Origin: Streptomyces griseoviridis
GTDB taxonomy: Bacteria; Actinomycetota; Actinomycetes; Streptomycetales; Streptomycetaceae
Direction of reading: 5' to 3'
NCBI RefSeq assembly: GCF_005222485.1
Contig: NZ_CP029078.1
Location: forward strand, 7,317,501 to 7,381,500
Length of the DNA stretch: 64,000 nucleotides
Of this stretch, positions 45,119 through 53,770 are shown one piece after another. Numbering within the stretch: the first letter of the stretch is position 1; every line of letters begins with the position of its first letter. A program made the translations under genes and the position numbers. The notes beneath the pieces are model-generated. The model was not told the DNA's origin, searched no databases, and saw nothing but the letters and a program-made list of their open reading frames with translations.

Positions 45119-46420
45119 TCACTCCCGCCGCTCGTCCTCCCCCAGACGGTAGAGGGCGGCGCCGTGGGCGGGCAGTTCGACGGTGAGCCTGCGGCCGTCG
45201 TGCGGGGTGTCGAGGCGGGTCCACAGCTCGCGGACCCGGTCCCCGGGGCGGGCGCCGACCGCACCGAGCGGTACGTCGATCCGGCACGCCTCGTCGGCCA
45301 GCGAGAACACGGCCGCGTAGCGGACACCGCCCGCCGGGTCCTCGGCCGTCCACAGGACGAGGTTCCCCTCGCGCAGCACCTCGCGGCCGCCCGTGCTGTG
45401 CCACAGCACCGCGAGCGCTTCCTCGTTGGTGAGCAGCTCGATCGTCTCCGGCGGACTGGTCGGCAGGTCGCCGCCCATCATCAGCGGCGAGCGGGAGATC
45501 AGCCACAGCGTCAGCAGACTGATCTGCTCGGCCCGGGTCAGCGCGCTCGTCCGGTCCTCGCCGCGCTCGGCGCGGATCCCGATGCGTCCGAGCGGCAGCA
45601 TGTCCGCGTCCGCCCAGCCGCCCCCGCCCTGCCAGGGCGCCCACCGCGCCATCCGCGCGAACTGCGCCTCCACGTCCTCCCACCGGTCCCACAGGTCGTC
45701 GCAGACCCGCCACATGGTCGCGTTCTCCCTCAGATGCCCGAGGTGGGCCACCGAGACGTCGGTACCGGGGGAGAGGCTCAGCTCGATCGGGCGCCCGCAG
45801 CGCTCGATGGCCCGCGCGTAGGCGGCGATCTCCCGCTCGTGGTACGGGAACAGCATGTCGTCGGCCTTCACGAAGTCGACGCCCCACGCGGCGAACTGGG
45901 CCACCTGGGAGTCGTAGTACGCCTGCGCGCCCGGATGGTCGTGGTCCAGGCCGTAGTTGTCGGAGTTCCACAGGCAGACGGAACCGGTGTCCGCGACCTC
46001 GTCGGCGGTGAACTCCGTTCCCAGCACAGGCAGTCGGGCGGCCACGGCGCGACGCGGGATGCCCCGCATGATGTGCAGCCCGAACCGCAGGCCCAGTCGG
46101 TGCACCCGGTCTGCGAGCGGCCCGAAACCGGCACTGCCCGCCGACGACGGAAAGCGTCCGGGCGCGGGCAGTTGACGTCCATGGGCGTCGAGGACCAGCG
46201 GGGCGTCCGGGTTGTAGCCGTGCGGACGGGCGGTCGGCTCGTACCACTGGATGTCCACGACGACGGTGTCCCAGCCGTAGGGCAGCAGCCGCCGCCCGAG
46301 GAACTCCGCGTTGGCGAGGACCTCTTCCTCGGTGACGGTGGTGCCGTAGCAGTCCCAGCTGTTCCAGCCCATCGGCGGACGCGCGGCGCGGTCGGGGAGC
46401 GGTCGGACGGGTCGGTTCAT
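45119..46420 (-). CDS. Glycoside hydrolase family 27 enzyme
   Basis: This 433-residue TIM-barrel hydrolase begins PPMGWNSWDCYGTTVTEEEVLANAEFL and has the nucleophile Asp in VDFVKADD and the acid/base Asp in WRVCDDLWDRWED, as in GH27. Family members are alpha-galactosidases or beta-L-arabinopyranosidases. Pairing with a GH51 arabinofuranosidase makes arabinose-containing plant polysaccharides a good guess. There is no signal peptide, so it should act on imported oligosaccharides. ATG 46420 has GGGAG eight bases upstream. Confidence 0.9.
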   Translation of the reverse strand: MNRPVRPLPDRAARPPMGWNSWDCYGTTVTEEEVLANAEFLGRRLLPYGWDTVVVDIQWYEPTARPHGYNPDAPLVLDAHGRQLPAPGRFPSSAGSAGFGPLADRVHRLGLRFGLHIMRGIPRRAVAARLPVLGTEFTADEVADTGSVCLWNSDNYGLDHDHPGAQAYYDSQVAQFAAWGVDFVKADDMLFPYHEREIAAYARAIERCGRPIELSLSPGTDVSVAHLGHLRENATMWRVCDDLWDRWEDVEAQFARMARWAPWQGGGGWADADMLPLGRIGIRAERGEDRTSALTRAEQISLLTLWLISRSPLMMGGDLPTSPPETIELLTNEEALAVLWHSTGGREVLREGNLVLWTAEDPAGGVRYAAVFSLADEACRIDVPLGAVGARPGDRVRELWTRLDTPHDGRRLTVELPAHGAALYRLGEDERRE

Positions 46421-46456
46421 CGGCGGGACTCCCGAGCGGGTGAGGGTGGGGGTGCG

Positions 46457-46570
46457 GACGACGAAGGGGCGAGGGGGACGACAGGGGCCGAGGGATGTGA
46501 GAAGGGTGACGACAGGGGCGAGGGATGTGAGAGGGGTGACGACAGGAGGGCGAGGGATGCGAGGAGGGCG
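46457..46570. repeat. About 30-bp tandem repeat in GH51-GH27 gap
   Basis: Units beginning gacgacaggggc and ending gagggatgtgaga start at 46477, 46508 and 46538, with a partial unit at 46457 and a truncated one at 46570. The 182-bp gap is otherwise without a gene. The polypurine-rich strand could form unusual structure or uncouple expression of the two enzymes. Confidence 0.7.
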
Positions 46571-46602
46571 ACGGGGCCGGGGCCGGTGCGGAGGCGTCGT
46601 CC

Positions 46603-48171
46603 TCAGTGCTCGACGGCCGTCAACGGGGCGCGGACGGTAAGGAACGCGTGCGGAGGCAGCGTCAGCGTCAGACCGCCGTCGACGGACCGCACGCCCTCGA
46701 ACGCCCGTGGCGCGACCGTCGCGGCCGCCTCCGGGGTGTTGTGATCCTGGAGCCGCCCGGCCGTCAGCAGCCGGGCCTCGGGAGCGCCGACCGTGCCGCC
46801 GCGCAGATCGAGCCGCACCTCGACGGGCCGCTCCGCGTCCAGGTTGGTCAGCGAGACCAGGAGCGAGCCGTCCTTGACGCTGGCGGAGGCCGACACCGTC
46901 TCCAACTCGGCCTCACCGACCGCCCGTCGGGCCAAGGGCGCGCGCAGGTGCACGGCGAGCGAGGTGGCGTCCTGGTGGCCCTTGTTCATCTCGAACACGT
47001 GGTAGGTCGGCGTCCGCACCAGCGCGTCACCGTCGGTGAGCAGCATCGCCTGGAGGACGTTGACCGTCTGCGCGATGTTCGCCATCCGCAGCCGGGCGGC
47101 GTGCTTGTGGAAGATGTCGAAGTGCGTGCTCGCCACCAACGCGTCGCGCAGGGTGTTCTGTTGGAAGAGGAACCCGGGGTTGGTGCCCGGCTCGACGTCC
47201 CACCAGGTGCCCCACTCGTCGAGCACCAGGCCGACCGTACGGCCCCGGTCGTAGACGTCCATGACGGCGGAGTGCCCTGCGATGACCCGGTCGACGCCGC
47301 GCGCCGACAGCATCGTCCGGTAGTAGTCGTCGGTGTCGAAGACGGTGGCGCTGCCCTTCGCCTCCCACGGGCCGGACAGCGTGTAGTGGTGGACGGAGAG
47401 CGCCTGGAAGAAGTTCTTCGGGGTCGCCTCGCAGCCGAAGCAACTGATCTGCTGCATCAGGGTCTCGGTCCACTTGTAGTCGTCGTCCGAGGCACCCGAC
47501 GCGATCCGGTACAGCGTGTTGTCGCCGTGGTCGCGGCAGTACGTCGCGTACTGCCGCGCCAGGTCCGCCGAGTACTCGGCGCGCATGTTGCCGCCGCACC
47601 CCCAGGTCTCGTTGCCGATGCCCCAGAACGGCACCCGCCAGGGCTCGTTGCGTCCGTTGGCCTTGCGCAGCCGCACCATCGGGCTGTCGCCGTCCCGGGT
47701 CAGGTACTCGACCCACTCGCTCATCTCGCGCACCGTGCCGCTGCCCACGTTGCCGCTGATGTACGGTTCCGCGCACAGGAGTTCGCACAGCGCCATGAAC
47801 TCGTGGGTGCCGAAGTGGTTGTTCTCCTCGACGTTCCCCCAGTGCGTGTTGACCATCCGGGGCCGCTCCTCGCGCGGCCCGACCCCGTCCCGCCAGTGGT
47901 ATTCGTCGGCGAAACAGCCGCCGGGCCAGCGGAGGTTGGGGATGTCGAGGGCGCGCAGCGCCTCGACGACGTCGAGGCGGATGCCGCCCTCGTTCGGGAT
48001 CGGGGAGTCCTCACCGACCCAGAAGCCGCCGTAGACGCAGCGACCGAGGTGCTCGGCGAAGTGACCGTACAGATGACGGTTGATCGTCGGCCCCTCCAGG
48101 TCCAGGTTGATGACGGCCGTGGCGGTGACGGCGGGGCCGACGGTGGTGGCAGCGGTGGTGGCTCCGGACAC
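46603..48171 (-). CDS. Alpha-L-arabinofuranosidase, GH51
   Basis: This 522-residue enzyme removes terminal arabinofuranose from arabinan or arabinoxylan fragments. The acid/base Glu is in [12 protein letters not shown] and the nucleophile Glu in [15 protein letters not shown], both classic for GH51. The N terminus [27 protein letters not shown] is also diagnostic. GTG 48171 has GAGGGG nine bases upstream. No signal peptide, so it is intracellular. First gene of the operon with GH27 and lacI. Confidence 0.96.
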   Translation of the reverse strand: MSGATTAATTVGPAVTATAVINLDLEGPTINRHLYGHFAEHLGRCVYGGFWVGEDSPIPNEGGIRLDVVEALRALDIPNLRWPGGCFADEYHWRDGVGPREERPRMVNTHWGNVEENNHFGTHEFMALCELLCAEPYISGNVGSGTVREMSEWVEYLTRDGDSPMVRLRKANGRNEPWRVPFWGIGNETWGCGGNMRAEYSADLARQYATYCRDHGDNTLYRIASGASDDDYKWTETLMQQISCFGCEATPKNFFQALSVHHYTLSGPWEAKGSATVFDTDDYYRTMLSARGVDRVIAGHSAVMDVYDRGRTVGLVLDEWGTWWDVEPGTNPGFLFQQNTLRDALVASTHFDIFHKHAARLRMANIAQTVNVLQAMLLTDGDALVRTPTYHVFEMNKGHQDATSLAVHLRAPLARRAVGEAELETVSASASVKDGSLLVSLTNLDAERPVEVRLDLRGGTVGAPEARLLTAGRLQDHNTPEAAATVAPRAFEGVRSVDGGLTLTLPPHAFLTVRAPLTAVEH

Positions 48172-48237
48172 GGATGCGTTCCCCTCTGGCCGACCGGGAG
48201 ACCGGCCTGCCTGGGTTCGTGGGTTCCTGAGAGATCC

Positions 48238-48253
48238 TTTGTATCGATAAAAA
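48238..48253. promoter_or_regulatory. AT-rich LacI operator candidate
   Basis: TTTG-TATCGATA-AAAA at 48238-48253 is a near-perfect 16-bp palindrome in an AT-rich island 67-82 bp upstream of the GH51 start. LacI-family operators are palindromes with a central CG. The operon encodes its own LacI protein, so autoregulation is likely. Confidence 0.6.
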
Positions 48254-48497
48254 ACTGACATGGAGGCTCTCGCCGCGTCAAGGGATGTGCGGGGAGGTGG
48301 GGACGGAAGTGGGGTTGGGAGGAGCCACTTGAGCCCTGAGCTTCTGGTGCCGAAACAGGGGAGTTGCTGGCGGGACTGGATGTAGGACCGCATGAGCCCA
48401 GCGATCGGTTCTGGCAGCGGGACGGGGGGTCTCCCAGGCGGACGGCGACGGTGGCCCCCGTCGTCGAGGACGTCGTCGACCGTGAGGCGGACGATGC

Positions 48498-48532
48498 GGG
48501 TGACGGGTGACGGGTGACGGGTGACGGGTGAC
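48498..48532. repeat. Heptamer GGGTGAC, five copies
   Basis: Five perfect tandem copies of gggtgac lie in the 662-bp gap between GH51 and the next TetR gene, just before the IS30 remnant. The 48254-48497 part of the gap shows no gene. Confidence 0.85.
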
Positions 48533-48564
48533 GGGTTGCGCGCAAGCCGTGGAGTCCGTGGCGG

Positions 48565-48760
48565 TGCGGCACCGACGGGAACTCCAACCGGCTGCTTCGG
48601 CAGTACCTCCCCAAGGGTGCGACCTCCGCACCTTCAGCCGGGCCGACTTGGACGCCGTACCCACGGACTCGACCACCGCCCGCGCGGGGCCCACGGCTAT
48701 CGCCCTCCGGCGGAGGTCTGTGCCGAGCTTCTGAACAGCGGTGCTGCGCTGGCGGGTTGA
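48565..48760 (+). pseudogene. Frameshifted C-terminal remnant of an IS30-type transposase
   Basis: Three successive frames give matches to the end of IS30-family transposases. Frame 1 reads [17 protein letters not shown] (compare the family [18 protein letters not shown]). The next frame reads [14 protein letters not shown]. The third reads GYRPPAEVCAELLNSGAALAG before the TGA at 48758-48760. The DDE core and N terminus are missing. It is a decayed insertion-sequence tail, not an active element. Confidence 0.75.
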
Positions 48761-48833
48761 GGTGGCCATCGTCTGACCGCAGGCGTCGCGGATCTCGGGC
48801 GTTCGCGCGGCTGCGTCCAAGTTCCGCTTGAGG

Positions 48834-49469
48834 TCAGGTCTGCGGGCCGGTGGCGTATCTGGCGAGCATGGTCTGGACGGCCTGTTCGACGGCGTTGTGG
48901 ATGTCGGAGGCCGTGGGGTTCCAGTCGGTCAGCAGCATGCGAGGCCACAGGACGTAGTTGGCGATCATGCCGAGGAACTGGTTCGCGGCGCTCACCGCGT
49001 CCGGGACATCGGCGTTGCCCGCCTCGTGCTCGGCTTCCAAGTAGTGCTGGACGGAGGCGAAGTAGGGCAGCTTGCCGAGCTGGAACTGCATCCGTCCCAG
49101 TTCGGGGAATCGGGGCAGTTCGGCGATGACGATCCGGAACAGGCGTGACATGCCGGGCCGGCCGATCAGGTCGGCGTAGCGGTGGCCTATGGCTGACAGC
49201 CCGGAGCGCAGATCTCCCGCCTGTGGCCGCGCGGCGGTATCGCCGGCGTCGCGCTGCCAGGACTCGGTGACGATGGCCTCGAAGAGAGCCGCCTTGGTGG
49301 GGAACTGCTTGAACAGGGTGGACTTCGAGACCCCGGCCGCTTCGGCGATCCGCGCGAGCGAGGTGCCGTCGTAGCCGCGGTCCAGGAACAGTTCCGTGGC
49401 CGCGGAGGTGATCGCCTCGCGCTTCTGCTGGGCGAGTCTGCGGTGGTGCGCGGTGAGTTCTGCTGCCAT
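48834..49469 (-). CDS. TetR/AcrR-family transcriptional regulator
   Basis: This 211-residue regulator has an N-terminal HTH (KREAITSAATELFLDRGYDGTSLARIAEAAGVSKSTLFKQFPTKAALFEAIV) and a TetR-type C-terminal domain (LFRIVIAELPRFPELG). It is divergent from the SDR gene, and two identical-core operators at 49489-49564 lie between them, so it almost certainly represses the SDR gene and itself. Confidence 0.94.
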   Translation of the reverse strand: MAAELTAHHRRLAQQKREAITSAATELFLDRGYDGTSLARIAEAAGVSKSTLFKQFPTKAALFEAIVTESWQRDAGDTAARPQAGDLRSGLSAIGHRYADLIGRPGMSRLFRIVIAELPRFPELGRMQFQLGKLPYFASVQHYLEAEHEAGNADVPDAVSAANQFLGMIANYVLWPRMLLTDWNPTASDIHNAVEQAVQTMLARYATGPQT

Positions 49470-49488
49470 GCGGAAAGTATGCCGCAGT

Positions 49489-49564
49489 CCCGAGGCGAGT
49501 CACTTGACTCGCCTCGGGAACCCCGCTTACGGTGCGACAACAAGGCGAGTCGAGTGACTCGCCT
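49489..49564. promoter_or_regulatory. Two TetR operators, AGGCGAGTC-N4-GACTCGCCT
   Basis: The first site is a perfect 30-bp palindrome at 49489-49518 (14-bp arms, centre CT). The second, at 49543-49564, repeats the core AGGCGAGTC-N4-GACTCGCCT. The cores start exactly 50 bp apart, one near each divergent promoter. Conservation of core and spacer length makes an operator assignment strong. Confidence 0.85.
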
Positions 49565-49618
49565 CTTATCTGTGGCACCCGGGCGCGTCCCGGGGTGGTC
49601 GCACGGTGGAGGACGTAC

Positions 49619-50377
49619 ATGACAATCGACAAGACCGCTCTGGTGACCGGTGCGAATCGCGGCCTCGGGCGCAGCGCGGCCGTCGCCCTGGCCGGCCGCG
49701 GGATGCGGGTCGTGGTCACCCACCGCGGCGACGCGGCCGGGGCCGAGGAGACGGCGGAACAGGTGCGGGCCGTGGGTGGGACCGCCGCCGTTCTCCGGCT
49801 CGACATCAGCGACGTCCCCTCCTTCGCGTCCTTCGCCTCCGCACTGGGCGCGCGGCTGGAACGCTGGGGTGCTCCGCGGCTCGACATCCTGGTCAACAAC
49901 GCGGGAGTGGGGGTCTTCGGGCCACTGGAGGCTGTCACGATCGACGACTTCGACACGGTGATGGGCACCAACGTCCGGGGCACGTTCTTCCTCATCCAGT
50001 CGCTGGCGCCGCTGCTGGCCCAGGGTGGCCATGTCATCAACGTCTCGACGTCACTGACCCGCCACACCAGCCCCGCCACCTCGGTCTACTCCGCGTCGAA
50101 GGCCGCCGTCGAAGCGTTGAGCCGCACTCTCGCCGCGGAACTCGGACCTCGCGGCATCCGGGTCAACTCCGTCGCCCCGGGGCCGACCGCCACCGACTTC
50201 AACGGCGGAGCGATGCGGGACGACGCCGGAATGCGCGAGGTTCTGGCCGGACAGACCGCGCTCGGCAGAGTCGGCGAACCCGAGGAGATCGGCGACGCCA
50301 TCGCCACGCTGGCCTCCGAGGGGATGCGCTGGGTCACCGCCCAGCGCATCGAGGTCTCCGGCGGCGCCCTCCTGTGA
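49619..50377 (+). CDS. Short-chain dehydrogenase/reductase
   Basis: This 252-residue Rossmann-fold oxidoreductase has the cofactor motif TGANRGLG, the NNAG motif, the catalytic Ser/Tyr/Lys in NVSTSLTRHTSPATSVYSASKAAVE, and the closing VSGGALL. Two Arg residues after the first strand (THRGDAAG) favour NADPH. It is under the divergent TetR regulator. Substrate unknown. ATG 49619 follows GGAGG. Confidence 0.94.
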   Translation: MTIDKTALVTGANRGLGRSAAVALAGRGMRVVVTHRGDAAGAEETAEQVRAVGGTAAVLRLDISDVPSFASFASALGARLERWGAPRLDILVNNAGVGVFGPLEAVTIDDFDTVMGTNVRGTFFLIQSLAPLLAQGGHVINVSTSLTRHTSPATSVYSASKAAVEALSRTLAAELGPRGIRVNSVAPGPTATDFNGGAMRDDAGMREVLAGQTALGRVGEPEEIGDAIATLASEGMRWVTAQRIEVSGGALL

Positions 50378-50419
50378 CACCGGACGACGGCCGGCAGGGA
50401 GGCAGGCGGTGACGGTCCC

Positions 50420-50566
50420 GCGTCACCCCGGGCCGACCGAATCGTCTTCGTCTTCGTCGTCGTCCACCCACGGGTCCACGCTGTCGCGCCGCGCGGCCAC
50501 GTGGTCGACCACCGACCAAAGGGCGCCGAGCGGATCGTCGGGGGAAAACCGGTCGATGCGGCGCAC
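50420..50566 (-). CDS. Small acidic protein, 48 codons
   Basis: A GTG at 50566 with AGAAGG seven bases upstream opens 48 codons: MRRIDRFSPDDPLGALWSVV, then DHVAARRDSVDPWVDDDEDEDD and SVGPG. Nearly every third codon position is G or C, as in true genes here. The tail is very acidic. It sits between the SDR gene and the broken M56 peptidase gene, in the peptidase direction. No family recognised. Confidence 0.5.
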
Positions 50567-50614
50567 GGCGCACCTTCTGGAGCGCGAGGCTTAGAGGGTG
50601 ATGCATGGTCGTTC

Positions 50615-51596
50615 TCAGCGCGAACCGCTGTACCGGGGTTCCCCGAGGCCGTGCTCGCCCTGGGCGATCTCGATGCCGGTGTGCAGGTCCGCCGCCGCGT
50701 CCAGGGTCGCCGCCGTCGACAGGGCCACGGAGGCGTGCAGGAGGCAGGCGAGGACGCGGGGGAGCGGGCCGCGTGGGACGCGGGTCCGCGCGGGGGCGGT
50801 CAGCAGCGCGGCGACCCGGCGCGGGACCGGACCCGCCGTCGCCCCGAGCGCGAAGCGCGGGCGCGGACCGGGGCCCGCCGGACTCGCGGAGCGGGCGGCG
50901 AGTGCGGCCCGGCCGACGGCGCGGGCGGTCAGGGCGCGGTCACCGGTGGCCCGCGCCGCGGACTCGTCGGCCCAGCGCTCCAGCGCGTACGAGAGCGGCC
51001 CCCCCGCAGGGCTCGCAGGGCGGGGTGCAGGGCCGCGGCCGATTCGGCGCAGACGGCGAAGAGATGGTGCCGTCCGGCGAGATGGGCACGCTCGTGGGCG
51101 AACAGCACCTCGCGCTCCCGCGCGTCGAGGGCCCGCAGCATCCCGGTGGTCACGACGACGCGGCCCGGCCGTCCGGGAAGGGCGTAGGCGTCGGGGCGGT
51201 CGTCCTGGCGCACGTACAGATCACCGGCGTGCGGGACGTCCGCGAACTCCCTTCGCGCAGCGCGCAGTTCACGCAGTTGACGGTGGATCTCGCGGGGGAG
51301 CAGGACGCAGAGCGCCGTCAGCGCGACGACGGCCGTCGCGGCGGCCGGGACCGTGACGGGCGAAGCGTCGCCGAGCAGCGCCGGGGAGAGGTGCGCGCGT
51401 CGCGACGAACGGCAGGCGCAGCGCGCCCGCGAGCGCCAGCAGGGCCAGCGCCGCCGTGCTGGAGACGGCGAGCACCGCCGACAGCACCGTCAGGGCCCAG
51501 GCCACGACCCGGGGCGGCAACTGCTCGGCGCCGCGCCGCGCGAGGGGGGCCGGCCAGGAACGGCACGAGGAGCGGGAGCCAGACGGCATAGATCAC
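50615..51596 (-). pseudogene. M56-family (BlaR1-like) metallopeptidase, frameshifted
   Basis: Pieces of one protein are spread over all three minus-strand frames. The start GTG at 51596 (GGAGGA upstream) gives VIYAVWLPLLVPFLAG. After a G6 run (51544-51549) the frame moves to LARRGAEQLPPRVVAWALTVLSA. Near 51391-51403 it moves again to HLSPALLGDASPVTV and on to the zinc motif FAHERAHLAGRHHL. After a C7 run (50999-51005) it moves to LSYALERWADESAAR and ends at 50615. An intact version would be about 325 residues, normal for the family. Sequencing indels in homopolymers are an alternative to real decay. Confidence 0.8.
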
Positions 51597-52253
51597 GGGG
51601 TCCTCCGGGCGGGGTGGGGCGCCTGGGCGGTGGAGAGGGACGGGTGGGGTGCCGGGGGCGGCTGCACTCGGGGGCGTCGAGGGCGTCGAGGGCGTCGGGG
51701 GAGCGGACGGGTCGGGGGAGGCGGTTGTGCCGTAAGTGACGGAGGGGGCTGGCGGGGTGGAAGTGCTGGGGGGTGTCTGAAGCGGTGACTGCGCCGGAAG
51801 TGCCGGGGGAGTCGGAAATGGTGACTGCGCCGGAAGTGCCGCCGGACGCCGGGGAAGGTGGCTGCGCCGCGCTGCCGCGACTGCCGCCGGGCGTCGAGGA
51901 CCGGGCTGCGCCGAGGAGTCGGACGTCGCCTGGGGTTGTCGCTGCGCCGGGAGTGCTGCCGGGCGTCGGGGAGCTGGCTGTGCCGGGAGCGACGCACGAG
52001 TCGAGGTGGTGGCTGCGCCGGAAGCGCCGGGGACGTCGGAACTCATGGCAGCACCGCGACTACCACCGAGCGTCGGAACGCCGACCCTGCGGGTGGAGCC
52101 CAAGCTCGCCCGAGGCCGTAGCCGAGCGCGAGCCCAAGCCCGAGCCCAAACCCAACCCGAGCCCGTGCCCAAACCCAAGCCCGTGCTCGACCCCGACCCC
52201 GACCCCGAGCCCCCAACCCGATAACCTCCGCCCCGCCCCTCACTCCCCGCCCC
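51597..52253. repeat. Degenerate low-complexity tract between M56 and BlaI
   Basis: From about 51773 to 52050 a diverged unit built on ctgcgccggaagtgccg recurs every 30-50 bp. From about 52098 to 52212 there are hexameric gagccc/aagccc runs. One minus-strand frame is open through the first part and would add a Pro/Ala/Ser-rich extension to the M56 N terminus. Such a long gap is unusual for a BlaI-M56 pair, which normally abut. Coding status uncertain. Confidence 0.55.
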
Positions 52254-52707
52254 TCAACCCCGGTCCCCGTCCCCGCCCCTCACCCCCGGTCCCCGCCCCT
52301 CACCCCGGTCACCGCCCCCGCCCCTCCCCGGCCCGCCCTCCAAGAGGTCGCGGAGGGTTTCCTCGTCCGTTGGGCTCAGGTTGGAGACGAAGCGGGCCAG
52401 GGCCGTACCGCGGTCGTCGTCCTTGTCGAGTTCGGCGTGCATACGGCGGGCCGTCAGGCCGGGGGAGTCCTGCGCCGGGGCGTAGGCGTAGCCGCGTCCC
52501 GAGCGGGCGCGGGTGACCACGCCCCTGCCGTGCAGCCGGGTGAGGATCGTCGTCACGGAGGCCGGTGCCGAGTTCCCGTTGGACGGCTCCGGGGGTGAGC
52601 GGCGCGCCCGCCGCCCACAGCGCGGCCAGCACGCTCGCCTCCAGCCCGCCCGCCGGACGCCGGTCCGCGCGCCCGTCGGCCGGCCCGTCGTCCTGCCCCT
52701 CGGGCAT
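52254..52707 (-). pseudogene. BlaI/MecI-family repressor, frameshifted
   Basis: The N-terminal frame reads GLEASVLAALWAAGAPLTPGAVQRELGT, the first half of a BlaI winged helix. Near 52556-52575 the match continues one frame over as ASVTTILTRLHGRGVVTRARSGRGYAYAPAQ and then a dimerisation tail ending SPTDEETLRDLLEGG. One missing base explains the break. ATG 52707 has GAGGAGAG upstream. BlaI proteins repress their own gene and a partner M56 peptidase, which lies downstream here and is also broken. Confidence 0.8.
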
Positions 52708-52750
52708 GGAAACTCTCCTCGCCTCTCCTTCGCCCGCACGACAGCAGACG

Positions 52751-52768
52751 GTCTACCTGAATGTAGAC
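52751..52768. promoter_or_regulatory. BlaI operator candidate
   Basis: GTCTAC-CTGAAT-GTAGAC has perfect 6-bp arms and lies 44 bp upstream of the blaI start. Known BlaI/MecI sites are TACA/TGTA-type dyads, so the sequence and position fit. Confidence 0.6.
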
Positions 52769-52926
52769 GAACGGCGCGGGCAGCAGCCCGCGCCGTCCGC
52801 TCCCCGTACGCGAGGGGCCCGCACGGCGACGTCACCTGTTCGGCGCAACCGGACTGGCGGTGCGGGGCCGCCGGGCGAAAGCTCGGAGGCAGCCGACAGC
52901 GGGGGCCGCAGAAGGGATCACCGCTC

Positions 52927-53451
52927 ATGAGCCAGCACCCAGCAGAGCCGTCGGGCATACCGTCGGGAACGCCGCAGGGCGGCCCGCAGGACACCTGGTC
53001 AGGCGGTGCCTCACCGCGCTCGGGGCAGCCCCCTGAGCCTCCGCAGCACGCCCGCCACGGTGGCAGCGGCTGGGTGACCGGCGGTGTCGTCTTCGCCGGC
53101 GTGCTGATGCTGTGCAGCGGCATCCTCGCCGTGCTCCAGGGCATCGCCGCGATCTCCTCCGACGACGTGTACGGCCGCGTCGGAACCTATGTCTACGAGC
53201 TGAACCTCACCGGCTGGGGCTGGATCCACGTGATCCTCGGCGCCCTGGTCGCCATCACCGGCCTCGGCGTGCTCAAGGGCGCGACCTGGGCACGGTTCCT
53301 CGGGATCTTCCTGGTCTCGCTCAGCCTGATCGCGCAGTTCCTGTTCCTGCCGTACCTGCCGGTCTGGTCCGTCGTCATGATGGCGATCGACGTCTTCGTC
53401 ATCTGGGCGCTCGCCTCCCAGCAGGAGTCGGTCAGCCGCAGGGCTGTCTGA
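52927..53451 (+). CDS. DUF7144-like four-helix membrane protein
   Basis: This 174-residue protein has a 45-residue Pro/Gly-rich cytoplasmic head and then about four membrane helices (WVTGGVVFAGVLMLCSGILAVLQGIAAI, WIHVILGALVAITGLGVLKG, FLGIFLVSLSLIAQFLFLPYL, VVMMAIDVFVIWALA). The YELNLTGWGWIHVILG segment is typical of a small actinobacterial membrane family (DUF7144, from memory). Function unknown. AGAAGGG precedes the ATG. Confidence 0.82.
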   Translation: MSQHPAEPSGIPSGTPQGGPQDTWSGGASPRSGQPPEPPQHARHGGSGWVTGGVVFAGVLMLCSGILAVLQGIAAISSDDVYGRVGTYVYELNLTGWGWIHVILGALVAITGLGVLKGATWARFLGIFLVSLSLIAQFLFLPYLPVWSVVMMAIDVFVIWALASQQESVSRRAV

Positions 53452-53565
53452 GCCGGGACCGCCGCCGGCCGGCGGGCCGAGGCCATCCCGCGCGGTCGCC
53501 CCACCGCGGGCGACCGCGACCACGTACCCGGAGCCCCCTGGGGCCGGACCCGAGCGGTCCCGGTG

Positions 53566-53719
53566 CCAGGGGGCTCCGGGCGGGCCCAGGGCACGTCACC
53601 GGAGCCAGAGGGCTCTGGGCAGGCCCAGGGCACGTCACCGGAGCCAGAGGGCTCTGGGCAGGCCCAGGGCACGCCACCGGCCCCAGGGGGCTCCGGGCAG
53701 GCCCAGGGCACGTCACCTC
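53566..53719. repeat. 39-bp tandem repeat carrying hairpins
   Basis: The phrase gcccagggcacgtcacc recurs at a strict 39-bp period (start anchors 53587, 53626, 53665, 53704). Most units also contain a perfect hairpin: CCAGAGGGCTCTGG in the inner copies and CCCAGGGGGCTCCGGG-like in the outer ones. The array fills most of the 320-bp gap between the membrane protein and alkA. It may act as a stack of terminators. Confidence 0.85.
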
Positions 53720-53770
53720 GATGTCGGATTCCCGCCAGCCCGGACCCGGCGGATCGTCGATGCTTGACGC

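Noticed and set aside
48254..48497. Possible gene upstream of the IS30 remnant
   Set aside because: No frame has both a start and a recognisable or well-composed protein; reading frames are Arg/Pro-rich noise.
52043..52243. Gly/Arg-rich small open frame over hexamer repeats
   Set aside because: It is translated simple-sequence DNA without initiation signals.
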